A DNA stretch of 35,407 nt from Streptomyces sp. ISL-66 (GCF_018614135.1 NZ_JAGGOW010000133.1:1-35407); one strand, 5' to 3'. Positions 18,001 through 24,035 are shown, counted from the stretch's first letter. Translations and numbers: made by a program. Notes: generated by a model not told the origin, from the letters alone.

Positions 18001-18781
18001 CGTGGCCGGCGCTCTGGGCGCGCCAGCACAGGTCGACGTCGTCGCGCATGAGGGGCAGCCGCCGGTCGAAGCCGCCGAGGTCGTCGTAGACGTCGCGGCG
18101 GATCAGCATGCCGGCGGTGGAGACGGACAGGACGGGCTGGACCTGGTCGTGCTGGCCCTGGTCCTGTTCGCGGCGGTCGAGGCCGGTCCAGCGGCGGCCG
18201 CTGCGGGCGATGGTGACGCCGACTTCGAGGAGCTGCTTCTTGTCGTACCAGCCGCGCAGCTTGGGGCCGATGACGGCGGCGTCGGGGTTGTCCTCGGCCA
18301 CGCGCAGGAGTTGCGCGAGGGCGTCGGGCTCGGGCGCGCAGTCGTCGTGGAGGAGCCAGAGCCACTGGACGGGTTCGCCGTGGGGCAGTTCGGGGAGGTC
18401 GTAGGTGTCGTCGCGCCAGGTGCGGCTGACGGGGTCCCAGCCGGAGGGCCGCTTGAGGTACGGGAGGTCCTCGGGGGTCAGCGTGGGGGCGGTGCGGGCG
18501 ACTTCGTCGACGGCGGCGCCGAATCCGGTGCGGCGGGCGAGGTGGAGGACGCGTTCGTCTCCCAGGGCCTCGCCGAGCAGGCGCGCGGAGTCGTCGGCGC
18601 TGCCGGTGTCGGCGGCGATGTGGTTCTGGGCGGGGCGTTCCTGGGCGAGGAGGCCCGCGAGCGTGCGGGGCAGCCAGCGGGAGCCGTCGTGGGCCACGAG
18701 GACGGCGGTGACGACGTGCCGGGGGAACTCTGGTGCGGCGGCAGCCTGGTAGGAGGCGCTCGACTGGCTGTGCAGGGACAT
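15050..18781 (-). CDS. large glycosyltransferase family 2 membrane protein
   Basis: A 1243-residue membrane enzyme. Residues ~20-270 form a GT2 (GT-A) domain with VTAVLVAHDGSRWLPRTL, WLWLLHDDCAPEPDAL (Asp-rich nucleotide-sugar site), VSTAGMLIRRDVY and LMRDDVDLCWRAQ. A first membrane segment lies near 310-330. From ~440 to ~1060 there are about a dozen membrane helices with an extracytoplasmic part before the last, resembling polyprenyl-linked sugar transferases. The last ~130 residues are Gln/Pro/Tyr-rich and contain YAEQQ repeats. ATG at 18781 (GGAGGG upstream) is preferred over a GTG at 18853. It is probably involved in building a surface polysaccharide with the mannose-phosphate enzymes and the coupled DUF5719 protein; donor and acceptor are unknown. 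Confidence 0.9.
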   Translation of the reverse strand: MSLHSQSSASYQAAAAPEFPRHVVTAVLVAHDGSRWLPRTLAGLLAQERPAQNHIAADTGSADDSARLLGEALGDERVLHLARRTGFGAAVDEVARTAPTLTPEDLPYLKRPSGWDPVSRTWRDDTYDLPELPHGEPVQWLWLLHDDCAPEPDALAQLLRVAEDNPDAAVIGPKLRGWYDKKQLLEVGVTIARSGRRWTGLDRREQDQGQHDQVQPVLSVSTAGMLIRRDVYDDLGGFDRRLPLMRDDVDLCWRAQSAGHAVLIAPDAVLRHAEASARERRTVDCAGRSTASPHRVDKAGAVYTMLANSSGRALPYVLLRVLVGTVLRTLAYLVGKAPGQAVDEITGLLATLLRPGRVLAARRARRRPAVPAKDLRPLFPPPGATLRANAEQLAGYFGADRDTEATHTGAGRHGGAVESGPGADDDADYLEIEQFARIKRIARKPAPVLFALLLLVSVIACRSLLGGGSLMGGALLPAPDGGLDLWRTYADDWQPVGTGTTTGAPPYLAVLGALSTLLFGSTNAALTLLLVCSVPLAGLSAYFASRPLVESRLLRAWAAVAYAFLPAVTGALAGGRLGTAVLAILLPLIARSAVAAFGFGGPQGPRDAENPGGTWRSVWTYTLLLTLAAAFTPVVWPLAAVLGAAALVLRRAHWKTYGPRLLATLAVPLLALAPWSLSLLTHPGRFLNEAGLPYGAGSAGALDLLGISPGGPRTAGGLILIGVVLAALAALLRTERQFAVRTAWAAALAALVLAVLVNRTTWAGPATLVYGLALLAAAAVGADGAKERVAARSFGWRQPLAVLIALAAAVGPLIGAAGWMLSGAAGPLERRDPVQVPAFVAEESGTRDQARTLVIGATSPAAVSYSLVRGSGGRLGDAELAAQAGSDSRLDKVVSSLVAGSGADQTDQLGGFAIRYVLVRDGAPAQIGRVLDATPGLSRLSKLEGSALWRVDRQVARAVILPAKPGEAPIPVASGPVEVHSKIPAGEAGRTLRIADKAAAGWQATLDGKPLKAKTLDGWAQGFELPAGGGRLDLVHDDALTRTAWHWAQGLLALVLLVMALPGRRTSLDDDLPEEEAAPAEEAGEGRRARRLREQSETEAEAPAEAAVAADPYAQIPEQQAYGDDGYAYQQAYGDQDGYAYGHQEPQQQQPQQPQEQQQPQQPPYEPYPYGGQPQQPYAEQQYAEQQYSEQPYAEQPYQQQPPQQRDHEQYPYPYEPYDTYGQQHDGQHDGRHVPRPDGSPQQ
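15189..15263 (-). repeat. five 15-bp repeats encoding YAEQQ-like pentapeptides
   Basis: Five consecutive 15-base units (starting 15189, 15204, 15219, 15234, 15249) encode Tyr-Ala/Ser-Glu-Gln-Gln/Pro pentapeptides in the cytoplasmic tail of the GT2 protein. They are the most regular part of a Gln/Pro/Tyr-rich tract that runs from about 15053 to 15450. Confidence 0.85.
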
Positions 18782-19115
18782 CGCGGTACGGGCCCTCCGG
18801 CCGGGGGTCCGGGGGTGTTGTGCCCTCGGAGGCTGCTGGACAGCGCCCCACACTAACGGCTGGGAACACGGCGGTCCGCCTCCTGCGGGGAAGGTGCGGG
18901 AGGCGGACCGTTTGCTCTGCTCGTAGTACCGCTGGTCGTACTGTTCGTTGTACTGCTATTTGCGCCGCTATGGGTAGTGCCGCGGGCGGGGCCGGTGGTG
19001 CTGCCCGTGCCGTGGGCGGTGGCGTCGGCCGTGCGGCGGGGTATACCGCCGGATATGCCGCCGGACAGGTCGTGCGCCGTGCCGTAGGCGCCGCCGGGCG
19101 CGCGCTGCGGGCGTT
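18782..19115. other. whiB to GT2 intergenic region
   Basis: About 334 bases downstream of whiB and upstream of the GT2 gene. It holds one clear hairpin (18873-18909). On the minus strand a stop-free stretch in the GT2 frame runs from a TAG at 18956-18958 down to the GT2 start; it encodes Gln/Tyr-rich sequence (QYNEQYDQRYYEQ) but has no start codon before 18853. A plus-strand Gly/Ala-rich frame from 18969 lacks typical Streptomyces third-position GC bias and a ribosome site. I do not call a gene here. Confidence 0.5.
18873..18909. terminator. hairpin between whiB and GT2 gene
   Basis: A 14-bp stem with one G-T pair (18873-18886 with 18896-18909) and a 9-base loop. It could stop read-through from whiB into the GT2 gene, or act in the GT2 leader. 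Confidence 0.65.
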
Positions 19116-19379
19116 TCAGACGGCGGCCTTCTTCAGACGCCGGCGCTCGCGTTCGGACAGGCCGCCCCAGATGCCGAATCGCTCGTCGTTGGCGAGTGCG
19201 TACTCGAGGCATTCGGAGCGGACTTCGCAGGCGAGGCAGACCTTCTTGGCCTCGCGGGTGGAGCCGCCCTTCTCGGGAAAGAAGGACTCGGGGTCGGTCT
19301 GGGCGCAGAGAGCTCGCTCCTGCCATCCGAGCTCTTCGTCCGCCTCCTCGACCAGCAGTTCCTGAACCAGCTCGGTCAT
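19116..19379 (-). CDS. whiB: sporulation regulator WhiB
   Basis: An 87-residue iron-sulfur protein required in Streptomyces for the switch from aerial growth to sporulation septation, where it works with WhiA. The four cluster-binding cysteines are at 25, 48, 51 and 57 (C...CxxCxxxxxC), followed by the GIWGG turn (69-73) and the basic SERERRRLKKAAV tail. The sequence from LGWQERALCAQTDPESFFPEKGG to the end appears essentially identical to WhiB proper as I recall it, and is not a paralogous Wbl protein. ATG is preceded by AAGGGG. The gene has a long upstream region with a housekeeping-type promoter and several candidate developmental operators. Confidence 0.97.
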   Translation of the reverse strand: MTELVQELLVEEADEELGWQERALCAQTDPESFFPEKGGSTREAKKVCLACEVRSECLEYALANDERFGIWGGLSERERRRLKKAAV

Positions 19380-19421
19380 GTGCGCCCCTTGCTCTGTCTG
19401 TGCGTCCCCGTGGTGTTGTCG

Positions 19422-19451
19422 TTACTCATCGCTACGTAACGACACGAGTGA
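19422..19451. promoter_or_regulatory. candidate BldD half-sites at the whiB transcription start
   Basis: TTACTC (19422-19427) and GAGTGA (19446-19451) each fit the BldD half-site pattern TNACNC / GNGTNA, in inverted orientation but 18 bases apart. They flank the predicted whiB transcription start. BldD is known to repress whiB in Streptomyces; the wide spacing makes this assignment tentative. Confidence 0.35.
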
Positions 19452-19452
19452 A

Positions 19453-19482
19453 ATTACAAGTGCGAGGCTCCGGCGCAGTCAA
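19453..19482 (-). promoter_or_regulatory. whiB promoter
   Basis: On the minus strand TTGACT (19477-19482) and TGTAAT (19453-19458) are 18 bases apart, a good housekeeping-type promoter. It would start transcription near 19446, giving a leader of about 67 bases. whiB is reported to have both constitutive and developmentally controlled promoters; this one would fit the constitutive type. Confidence 0.6.
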
Positions 19483-19562
19483 GCCGAGGTCTGCTATTGG
19501 GCCTCTTATTCACTCTGCGGAACCAAGCCTAGGCAGAAAGTGTTCATATCGCCAAAAATCGT

Positions 19563-19581
19563 GACACATGCAACAGGTGTC
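19563..19581. promoter_or_regulatory. GACAC-N9-GTGTC inverted repeat upstream of whiB
   Basis: GACAC (19563-19567) and GTGTC (19577-19581) form an inverted repeat with a 9-base spacer, and another GACAC occurs at 19441-19445 at the predicted whiB start point. GACAC is the core recognised by WhiA, the partner of WhiB, so feedback on whiB is conceivable. This rests only on motif matching. Confidence 0.35.
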
Positions 19582-19601
19582 CCATGAAGCACTCCCTTCA
19601 C

Positions 19602-19619
19602 AGTGATCGACGCGTCACT
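19602..19619. promoter_or_regulatory. AGTGA-N8-TCACT inverted repeat (candidate BldD site)
   Basis: AGTGA (19602-19606) and TCACT (19615-19619) form a perfect inverted repeat matching the early description of BldD operators (AGTGA-Nm-TCACC). It lies about 160 bases upstream of the predicted whiB start point and about 250 bases before the cysteine dioxygenase leader peptide. Confidence 0.4.
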
Positions 19620-19829
19620 TTGTGGCGGAGTTTCGATCCGGGCGAAGAAGCGGCGCAGATCACATTTCGGCCACAGGTCGACAACGCACGGCCCGTCAGG
19701 TTTGAGACCGGCCACAGCGAGCTGCGGCGCGACTTGCAGCGCCACATCCCCTGGTATCGACTGCACAAACCTTTCTCCGGGCACGGTAACCGGATGAGGT
19801 GAAACTTTTCCGCCAAATCGGACATCGGG

Positions 19830-19858
19830 TTGACAGCCTCGCCCCCAGCCGGTCTCCT
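19830..19858 (+). promoter_or_regulatory. promoter of the Cys-rich leader peptide and cysteine dioxygenase
   Basis: A consensus -35 TTGACA (19830-19835) is followed after exactly 17 bases by TCTCCT (19853-19858), an imperfect -10. The -10 ends seven bases before the ATG at 19866, the spacing expected when transcription starts on the start codon, so the leader peptide would be translated from a leaderless message. Confidence 0.6.
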
Positions 19859-19865
19859 TGTTGCC

Positions 19866-19952
19866 ATGTCAGCGCCCGCAGCCGCCACCCGGACCCCCAT
19901 TCGTGGGTTCCTGTGCGCTGCCCAGGTTCGCTGTTGCTGTTGCAGCTGTTGA
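19866..19952 (+). CDS. Cys-rich leader peptide (probable cysteine-sensing uORF)
   Basis: A 28-codon frame starting MSAPAAATRTPIRG and ending RCCCCSC. It has six cysteines, five of them in the last six codons (TGT TGC TGT TGC AGC TGT). It ends 88 bases before the cysteine dioxygenase start and has its own promoter placed for leaderless translation. Mycobacteria are known to use leaderless poly-cysteine uORFs (Ms4527A-type) as cysteine-responsive attenuators of sulfur genes; position and composition here match that design. The peptide itself probably has no function beyond ribosome pausing when Cys-tRNA is scarce. It is too short for ordinary gene finders. Confidence 0.72.
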   Translation: MSAPAAATRTPIRGFLCAAQVRCCCCSC

Positions 19953-19959
19953 TGCCTAC

Positions 19960-20032
19960 GGAGCTCCGGCTCCTCTGAGCTCCAGCCGCGCTCCCCACAG
20001 CGACCGCCAGCACGACTGACATCCGTCGAGGA
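19960..20032 (+). promoter_or_regulatory. putative attenuator between leader peptide and cysteine dioxygenase
   Basis: GGAGCTC (19960-19966) pairs with GAGCTCC (19977-19983). Alternatively GGAGC (19960-19964) pairs with GCTCC (19969-19973). TCCTC (19971-19975), in the loop of the first hairpin, is complementary to the GAGGA ribosome-binding site of the dioxygenase gene (20028-20032). These are mutually exclusive pairings starting eight bases after the uORF stop codon, within reach of a paused ribosome. The direction of the control (on or off with cysteine) cannot be told from sequence. Confidence 0.45.
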
Positions 20033-20040
20033 ACCCCCCG

Positions 20041-20592
20041 ATGAACAGCAACACCACCAGCACCCTGAACGCCGCCCCCGTGGCTCCCGTCGCGCCCGCG
20101 ATGGTCGAGAGCGACCTCCAGATCGCCGGCGACATCCTCTCCGTCCAGCACCTCCTCCAGCCCGCCCCCGAGCACCCGGCCACCGTCGCCGAGTTCGTGG
20201 GCCTCGCCCGCTCCATCGCCGAGGACCGCTCCGCCTGGGAGCACCTGGTCCGGTACGACGCCACCACCCGCTGGTACCACCGGCTGCGCACCGGCCCCGG
20301 CTACGAGGTCTGGCTGCTCAGCTGGGTCCCCGGCCAGGGCAGCGGCCGGCACGACCACGGAGCCTCCTCCGGCGTGCTGACCGTCCTGGACGGCGCGCTC
20401 ACCGAGCACACCGCCCGCGGGCCGCTCTCGCTGCGGGCCGGCGCCCAGCGCGTCTTCGCCCCCGGCTACGCCCACGAGGTCGTCAACGACGGCCTCGAAG
20501 GAGCGGTCAGCCTGCACGTGTACTTCCCCGGCCTCACCGAGATGCCGATGCACAACTGCTCCCCCGCCCGGCCGCGGGCCCTCTCGGTCTGA
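20041..20592 (+). CDS. cysteine dioxygenase family protein
   Basis: A 183-residue cupin enzyme that oxidises L-cysteine to cysteine sulfinate using non-haem iron. The three-His iron site is visible: His104 and His106 in RHDHGASSG, and His145 in GYAHEVVN. VLTVLDGALTEH and the C-terminal SLHVYFPGLTEMPMHN complete the double-stranded beta-helix. The first ~20 residues are Ala/Pro-rich and poorly conserved; ATG at 20041 is supported by GAGGA with an 8-base spacer, while an internal ATG at 20101 is not. It lies next to whiB divergently and just before the F420 genes. The Cys-rich uORF upstream suggests expression tied to the cysteine supply. Confidence 0.93.
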   Translation: MNSNTTSTLNAAPVAPVAPAMVESDLQIAGDILSVQHLLQPAPEHPATVAEFVGLARSIAEDRSAWEHLVRYDATTRWYHRLRTGPGYEVWLLSWVPGQGSGRHDHGASSGVLTVLDGALTEHTARGPLSLRAGAQRVFAPGYAHEVVNDGLEGAVSLHVYFPGLTEMPMHNCSPARPRALSV

Positions 20593-20609
20593 TCCGCCGC
20601 GCCGCCTGA

Positions 20610-20615
20610 CAGACT
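20610..20615 (+). promoter_or_regulatory. -10 element of a probable leaderless cofD transcript
   Basis: CAGACT ends seven bases before the cofD ATG at 20623, and no Shine-Dalgarno is present. Only 30 bases separate the dioxygenase stop from the cofD start, so cofD may be both read through and transcribed from this internal promoter. Confidence 0.45.
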
Positions 20616-20622
20616 GCGCAGC

Positions 20623-21582
20623 ATGCGCATTGTTGTTCTGGCCGGCGGCATCGGCGGCGCCCGTTTCCTCCGCGGTCTCAAGGCCGCGGTTCCCGACGCG
20701 GACATCACGGTCATCGGCAACACCGGTGACGACATCCACCTGTTCGGACTCAAGGTGTGCCCCGATCTGGACACGGTGATGTACACCCTCGGCGGTGGCA
20801 TCAACGAGGACCAGGGCTGGGGCCGCACCGACGAGTCCTTCACCGTCAAGGAGGAACTCGCGGCGTACGGGGTCGGACCCACGTGGTTCGGCCTCGGCGA
20901 CCGCGACTTCGCCACCCACATCGTCCGTACGCAGATGCTCGGCGCGGGCTACCCGCTCAGCGCCGTCACCGAAGCCCTCTGCGACCGCTGGCAGCCCGGC
21001 GTCAGGCTGCTCCCCATGTCCGACGACCGGGTCGAGACCCACGTCGCGATCACCGAGGCCGGCACCGGCGAGCGCAAGGTCATCCACTTCCAGGAGTACT
21101 GGGTGCGGATGCGCGCGGCCGTGGACGCCGAGGCCGTCGTCCCCGTGGGCGCCGAACAGGCCAAGCCGGCGCCCGGCGTGCTGGAGGCCATCGCGGCCGC
21201 CGACGTGATCCTCTTCCCGCCGTCCAACCCCGTGGTCTCGGTCGGCACGATCCTCGCCGTGCCCGGCATCCGCGAGGCCGTGGCCTCCGCCGGGGCGCCG
21301 GTCGTCGGCCTCTCCCCCATCGTCGGGGGCGCGCCGGTGCGCGGGATGGCCGACAAGGTGCTCGCCGCCGTCGGCGTCGAGTCCACCGCCGCGGCCGTCG
21401 CCCTGCACTACGGCACCGGACTGCTCGACGGCTGGCTCGTCGACACCGCCGACGCGGACTCCGTCGCCGAGGTGGAAGCCGCCGGCATCACCTGCCGGGC
21501 GGTGCCGCTGATGATGACCGACCTGGCCGCCACCGCCGACATGGCGCGGGCCGCGCTGGAACTGGCGGAGGCCTCCCGGTGA
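20623..21582 (+). CDS. cofD: 2-phospho-L-lactate/phosphoenolpyruvate transferase (coenzyme F420 synthesis)
   Basis: Catalyses transfer of the phospholactyl or enolpyruvyl-phosphoryl group from its guanosine diphosphate carrier onto the deazaflavin Fo, making (dehydro-)F420-0. Actinobacterial members are also called FbiA and use the phosphoenolpyruvate-derived donor. The 319-residue protein is full length, with the N-terminal nucleotide-binding VVLAGGIGGARFLRGL, NTGDDIHLFGLKVCPDLDT, GWGRTDESF, TWFGLGDRDFATH, and NPVVSVGTILAVPGI near the C-terminal part. The coding end overlaps fbiB by four bases, so the two are translationally coupled. ATG at 20623 is directly at MRIVVLAGG, as in the family. 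Confidence 0.96.
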   Translation: MRIVVLAGGIGGARFLRGLKAAVPDADITVIGNTGDDIHLFGLKVCPDLDTVMYTLGGGINEDQGWGRTDESFTVKEELAAYGVGPTWFGLGDRDFATHIVRTQMLGAGYPLSAVTEALCDRWQPGVRLLPMSDDRVETHVAITEAGTGERKVIHFQEYWVRMRAAVDAEAVVPVGAEQAKPAPGVLEAIAAADVILFPPSNPVVSVGTILAVPGIREAVASAGAPVVGLSPIVGGAPVRGMADKVLAAVGVESTAAAVALHYGTGLLDGWLVDTADADSVAEVEAAGITCRAVPLMMTDLAATADMARAALELAEASR

Positions 21583-22916
21583 CCGGCCCGCGGCCTCCTC
21601 GCACCGCTGGGGCCCAGGCGCCCTCGTACGAGGTCCTGGCCCTCGGCGGGATCCCGGAGGTGCGGCCCGGCGACGACCTGGCGGCGCTGATCGCGGCGGC
21701 GGCCTCGGCCGGGCCCGGGCTGCGGGACGGCGACGTCCTGCTCGTCACCTCGAAGATCGTCTCCAAGGCGGAGGGCCGGATCGTGCGGGCCGAGTCGCGC
21801 GAGGAGGCCATAGACGCCGAGACCGTACGGGTCGTAGCGCGCCGGGGCCCGCTGCGGATCGTGGAGAACCGGCAGGGCCTGGTCATGGCCGCGGCGGGCG
21901 TCGACGCCTCGAACACCGAGGCCGGTACCGTCCTGCTGCTGCCCGAGGACCCCGACGCCTCGGCCGCGGCCATCCGGGCGGGGCTGCGGGAGGCGCTGTC
22001 GGTCGACGTGGGCGTCGTCGTGACGGACACCTTCGGGCGGCCGTGGCGCACCGGGCTCACCGACGTGGCGATCGGTTCCGCGGGCGTACGCGTCCTCGAC
22101 GACCTGCGCGGGGGCACCGACACCCACGGGAACCCGCTGAGCTCGACGGTCGTCGCGACCGCCGACGAGCTGGCCGCCGCGGGCGACCTGGTCAAGGGCA
22201 AGGCCGACGGGCTCCCGGTGGCCCTGGTGCGCGGGCTGGCGCACGTACTGGGCGAGGGCTCCTCGGCCGCCGACCTCGTACGCCTCCCCGCCGACGACAT
22301 GTTCCGGCTGGGCACCTCCGAGGCGGTACGGGAGGCCGTGACCCAGCGCCGTACCGTACGCGCCTTCACGTCCGAGCCCGTGGACCCGGGCGCGGTGCGC
22401 CGCGCGGTGGCGGCGGCCGTGACGGCCCCGGCCCCGCACCACACGACGCCGTGGCGGTTCGTGCTGCTGGAGTCCGAGGGGGCGCGCCTGGAGCTGCTCG
22501 ACGCGATGCGGGACGCGTGGATCCGGGACCTGCGGCGCGACGGCAGGTCCGAGGAGTCCGTCGCGAAGCGGATCCGGCGGGGTGACGTCCTGCGGGCCGC
22601 GCCGTACCTGGTGGTGCCGTGCATGGTCACCGAGGGCATGCACGGCTACGGGCACGCGCGGCGGGACGCGGCGGAGCGGGAGATGTTCGTCGCCGCCATG
22701 GGCGCGGGCGTGCAGAACTTCCTGGTCGCGCTGGCCGGGGAGCGGCTGGGGTCGGCGTGGGTGTCCTCGACGATGTTCTGCCGGGACGTGGTGCGCAAGG
22801 TGCTGGGGCTGCCGCAGGAGTGGGACCCGATGGGCGCGGTGGCCGTGGGCCACGCGGCGCTCGCTCCGGCCGAGCGGGCGGAGAGGCCGGCCGAGGACTT
22901 CATCGAGGTCCGCTGA
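21579..22916 (+). CDS. fbiB: bifunctional F420-0:L-glutamate ligase / nitroreductase-type F420 reductase
   Basis: A 445-residue two-domain enzyme that finishes coenzyme F420. Residues ~15-245 are the CofE ligase that adds the poly-gamma-glutamate tail, with DVLLVTSKIVSKAEGR, ASNTEAGTVLLLPEDPD and TDTFGRPWRTGLTDVAIG. Residues ~255-445 are a nitroreductase-fold FMN domain (RRTVRAFTSEPVD, HHTTPWRFVLL, GLPQEWDPMGAVAVG) that in mycobacteria reduces dehydro-F420-0. The GTG start overlaps the cofD stop as GTGA and has GGAGG seven bases upstream. This fused architecture is the actinobacterial form. Confidence 0.95.
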   Translation: MTGPRPPRTAGAQAPSYEVLALGGIPEVRPGDDLAALIAAAASAGPGLRDGDVLLVTSKIVSKAEGRIVRAESREEAIDAETVRVVARRGPLRIVENRQGLVMAAAGVDASNTEAGTVLLLPEDPDASAAAIRAGLREALSVDVGVVVTDTFGRPWRTGLTDVAIGSAGVRVLDDLRGGTDTHGNPLSSTVVATADELAAAGDLVKGKADGLPVALVRGLAHVLGEGSSAADLVRLPADDMFRLGTSEAVREAVTQRRTVRAFTSEPVDPGAVRRAVAAAVTAPAPHHTTPWRFVLLESEGARLELLDAMRDAWIRDLRRDGRSEESVAKRIRRGDVLRAAPYLVVPCMVTEGMHGYGHARRDAAEREMFVAAMGAGVQNFLVALAGERLGSAWVSSTMFCRDVVRKVLGLPQEWDPMGAVAVGHAALAPAERAERPAEDFIEVR

Positions 22917-22948
22917 CCCTCCCGCGCGGGGCCGCGGCCGGCCCCGGG

Positions 22949-22967
22949 GTGCGGTCGGGGACCGCAC
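22949..22967. terminator. hairpin between fbiB and DNA glycosylase gene
   Basis: A perfect 8-bp stem (22949-22956 with 22960-22967) around a 3-base loop between two convergent stop codons; likely serves both genes. Confidence 0.65.
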
Positions 22968-22988
22968 GGGCGCACCCCCGTCACCGCA

Positions 22989-24029
22989 CTAGAGCCGGCC
23001 GATGTCACCGCGGGGCATGCGGGGGGCCCGGCGGGGCGGGATCGCCGCGGTTCCGGCCAGGAGGATGAGGCGGGCGGCGCGGTGGCGCTGGCCGGCGTAC
23101 GGGGCGAGGAGCTCCAGCATGGCGGCGTCGTCGGCGTCGCGGTCCCCGGCGAGTGCGTAGCCGACGATGCCGGGGAGGTGGAGGTCTCCCGTGGTGAGGG
23201 CGTCGGCGTCGCCGTTGCTGCGCTGAAGCGTTTCGGCCGAGGTCCACGGGCCGATGCCCGGGACGGCCTGGAGCCGCGCGGTGGCCTGCGGGAGTTCCAT
23301 CGCGGCGGCCTCTTCGAGGCGGGCGGCGACGCGGGCGGCACGGACGATCGTGGCGGAGCGCTTCGCGTCCACGCCTGCCTTGTGCCAGTCCCATGAGGGG
23401 ACCATCGCCCAGGTCCGGGGCTCGGGCATGACGTAGAGGCCGCTCTGGGCCCGGCCGGGAGCGGGGGCGGGGGCGGGGCCCGGGGCGGGCTCGCCGTACT
23501 GGCGGACGAGGCGGCGCCAGGCGCGGTAGGCCTCGTCGACGGTGACCTTCTGCTCCAGGATCACCGGGATCAGCGACTCCAGGACCAGGCCGGTGCGGGT
23601 CAGCCGCAGGCCCGGACGGCGGCGGTGACTGGCGTGCACCAGCCGGTGGCGGGGTACGAAGGCGGCCGGGTCGTCGGCGGAACCGAGCAGTTCGGGGAGC
23701 CGGTCGAGGACCCAGCCGGCGCCGGGGCCCCACGCGTCGGCGATCACTTCGCGGCCGGCGGCCCGGAGTGCGACGCGCAGGGTGGCGGGCCCGGCCGGGG
23801 TGCGGGTGGCGCGCCAGACCGCGCCGGGGGTGGCGCGGAAGGTGGGGTCGGCGGGGCCGCGTCTGAGGGGGCCGAGGATGAGGCCCAGGTCCACCGGGCC
23901 GGGCGGGGGCCAGATCCGGGTCTCGGGCGGGCCCCCCTCGGGGCCCGGGCCGGCACCCGGGGCCGCGGGCACGTCGGTGCGGCCGCCGCGGATCGCGGTG
24001 GGGGTGAGGGGGTCGAAGCGGCCGGCCAT
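22989..24029 (-). CDS. DNA-3-methyladenine glycosylase, HhH-GPD family
   Basis: A base-excision repair enzyme removing alkylated purines. In the 346 residues, the N-terminal ~150 form a variable beta domain. The helical HhH-GPD domain spans about 170-330, with VILEQKVTVDEAYRAWRRLV, the helix-hairpin-helix AVPGIGPWTSAET, and the catalytic Asp in ALTTGDLHLP. A Pro/Ala-rich insert (GPAPAPAPG) splits the domain. ATG at 24029 matches the start of the conserved region; TACGCT ends six bases upstream and no usable Shine-Dalgarno exists, so the message is probably leaderless. The M. tuberculosis counterpart region carries a methylase-like gene after fbiB, so this position varies between genera. Confidence 0.9.
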   Translation of the reverse strand: MAGRFDPLTPTAIRGGRTDVPAAPGAGPGPEGGPPETRIWPPPGPVDLGLILGPLRRGPADPTFRATPGAVWRATRTPAGPATLRVALRAAGREVIADAWGPGAGWVLDRLPELLGSADDPAAFVPRHRLVHASHRRRPGLRLTRTGLVLESLIPVILEQKVTVDEAYRAWRRLVRQYGEPAPGPAPAPAPGRAQSGLYVMPEPRTWAMVPSWDWHKAGVDAKRSATIVRAARVAARLEEAAAMELPQATARLQAVPGIGPWTSAETLQRSNGDADALTTGDLHLPGIVGYALAGDRDADDAAMLELLAPYAGQRHRAARLILLAGTAAIPPRRAPRMPRGDIGRL

Positions 24030-24035
24030 GCCTTG

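Noticed and set aside
13560..18869. A single 1769-codon minus-strand frame covering DUF5719 and GT2
   Set aside because: Its last ~500 residues are the real DUF5719 protein, but the remainder is an Arg/Pro-rich off-frame shadow of the GT2 gene. The true DUF5719 start is the GTG overlapping the GT2 stop.
18969..19170. Gly/Ala-rich plus-strand frame between GT2 and whiB
   Set aside because: It lacks a ribosome site and the strong third-position GC bias of its neighbours, and it runs antisense into whiB.
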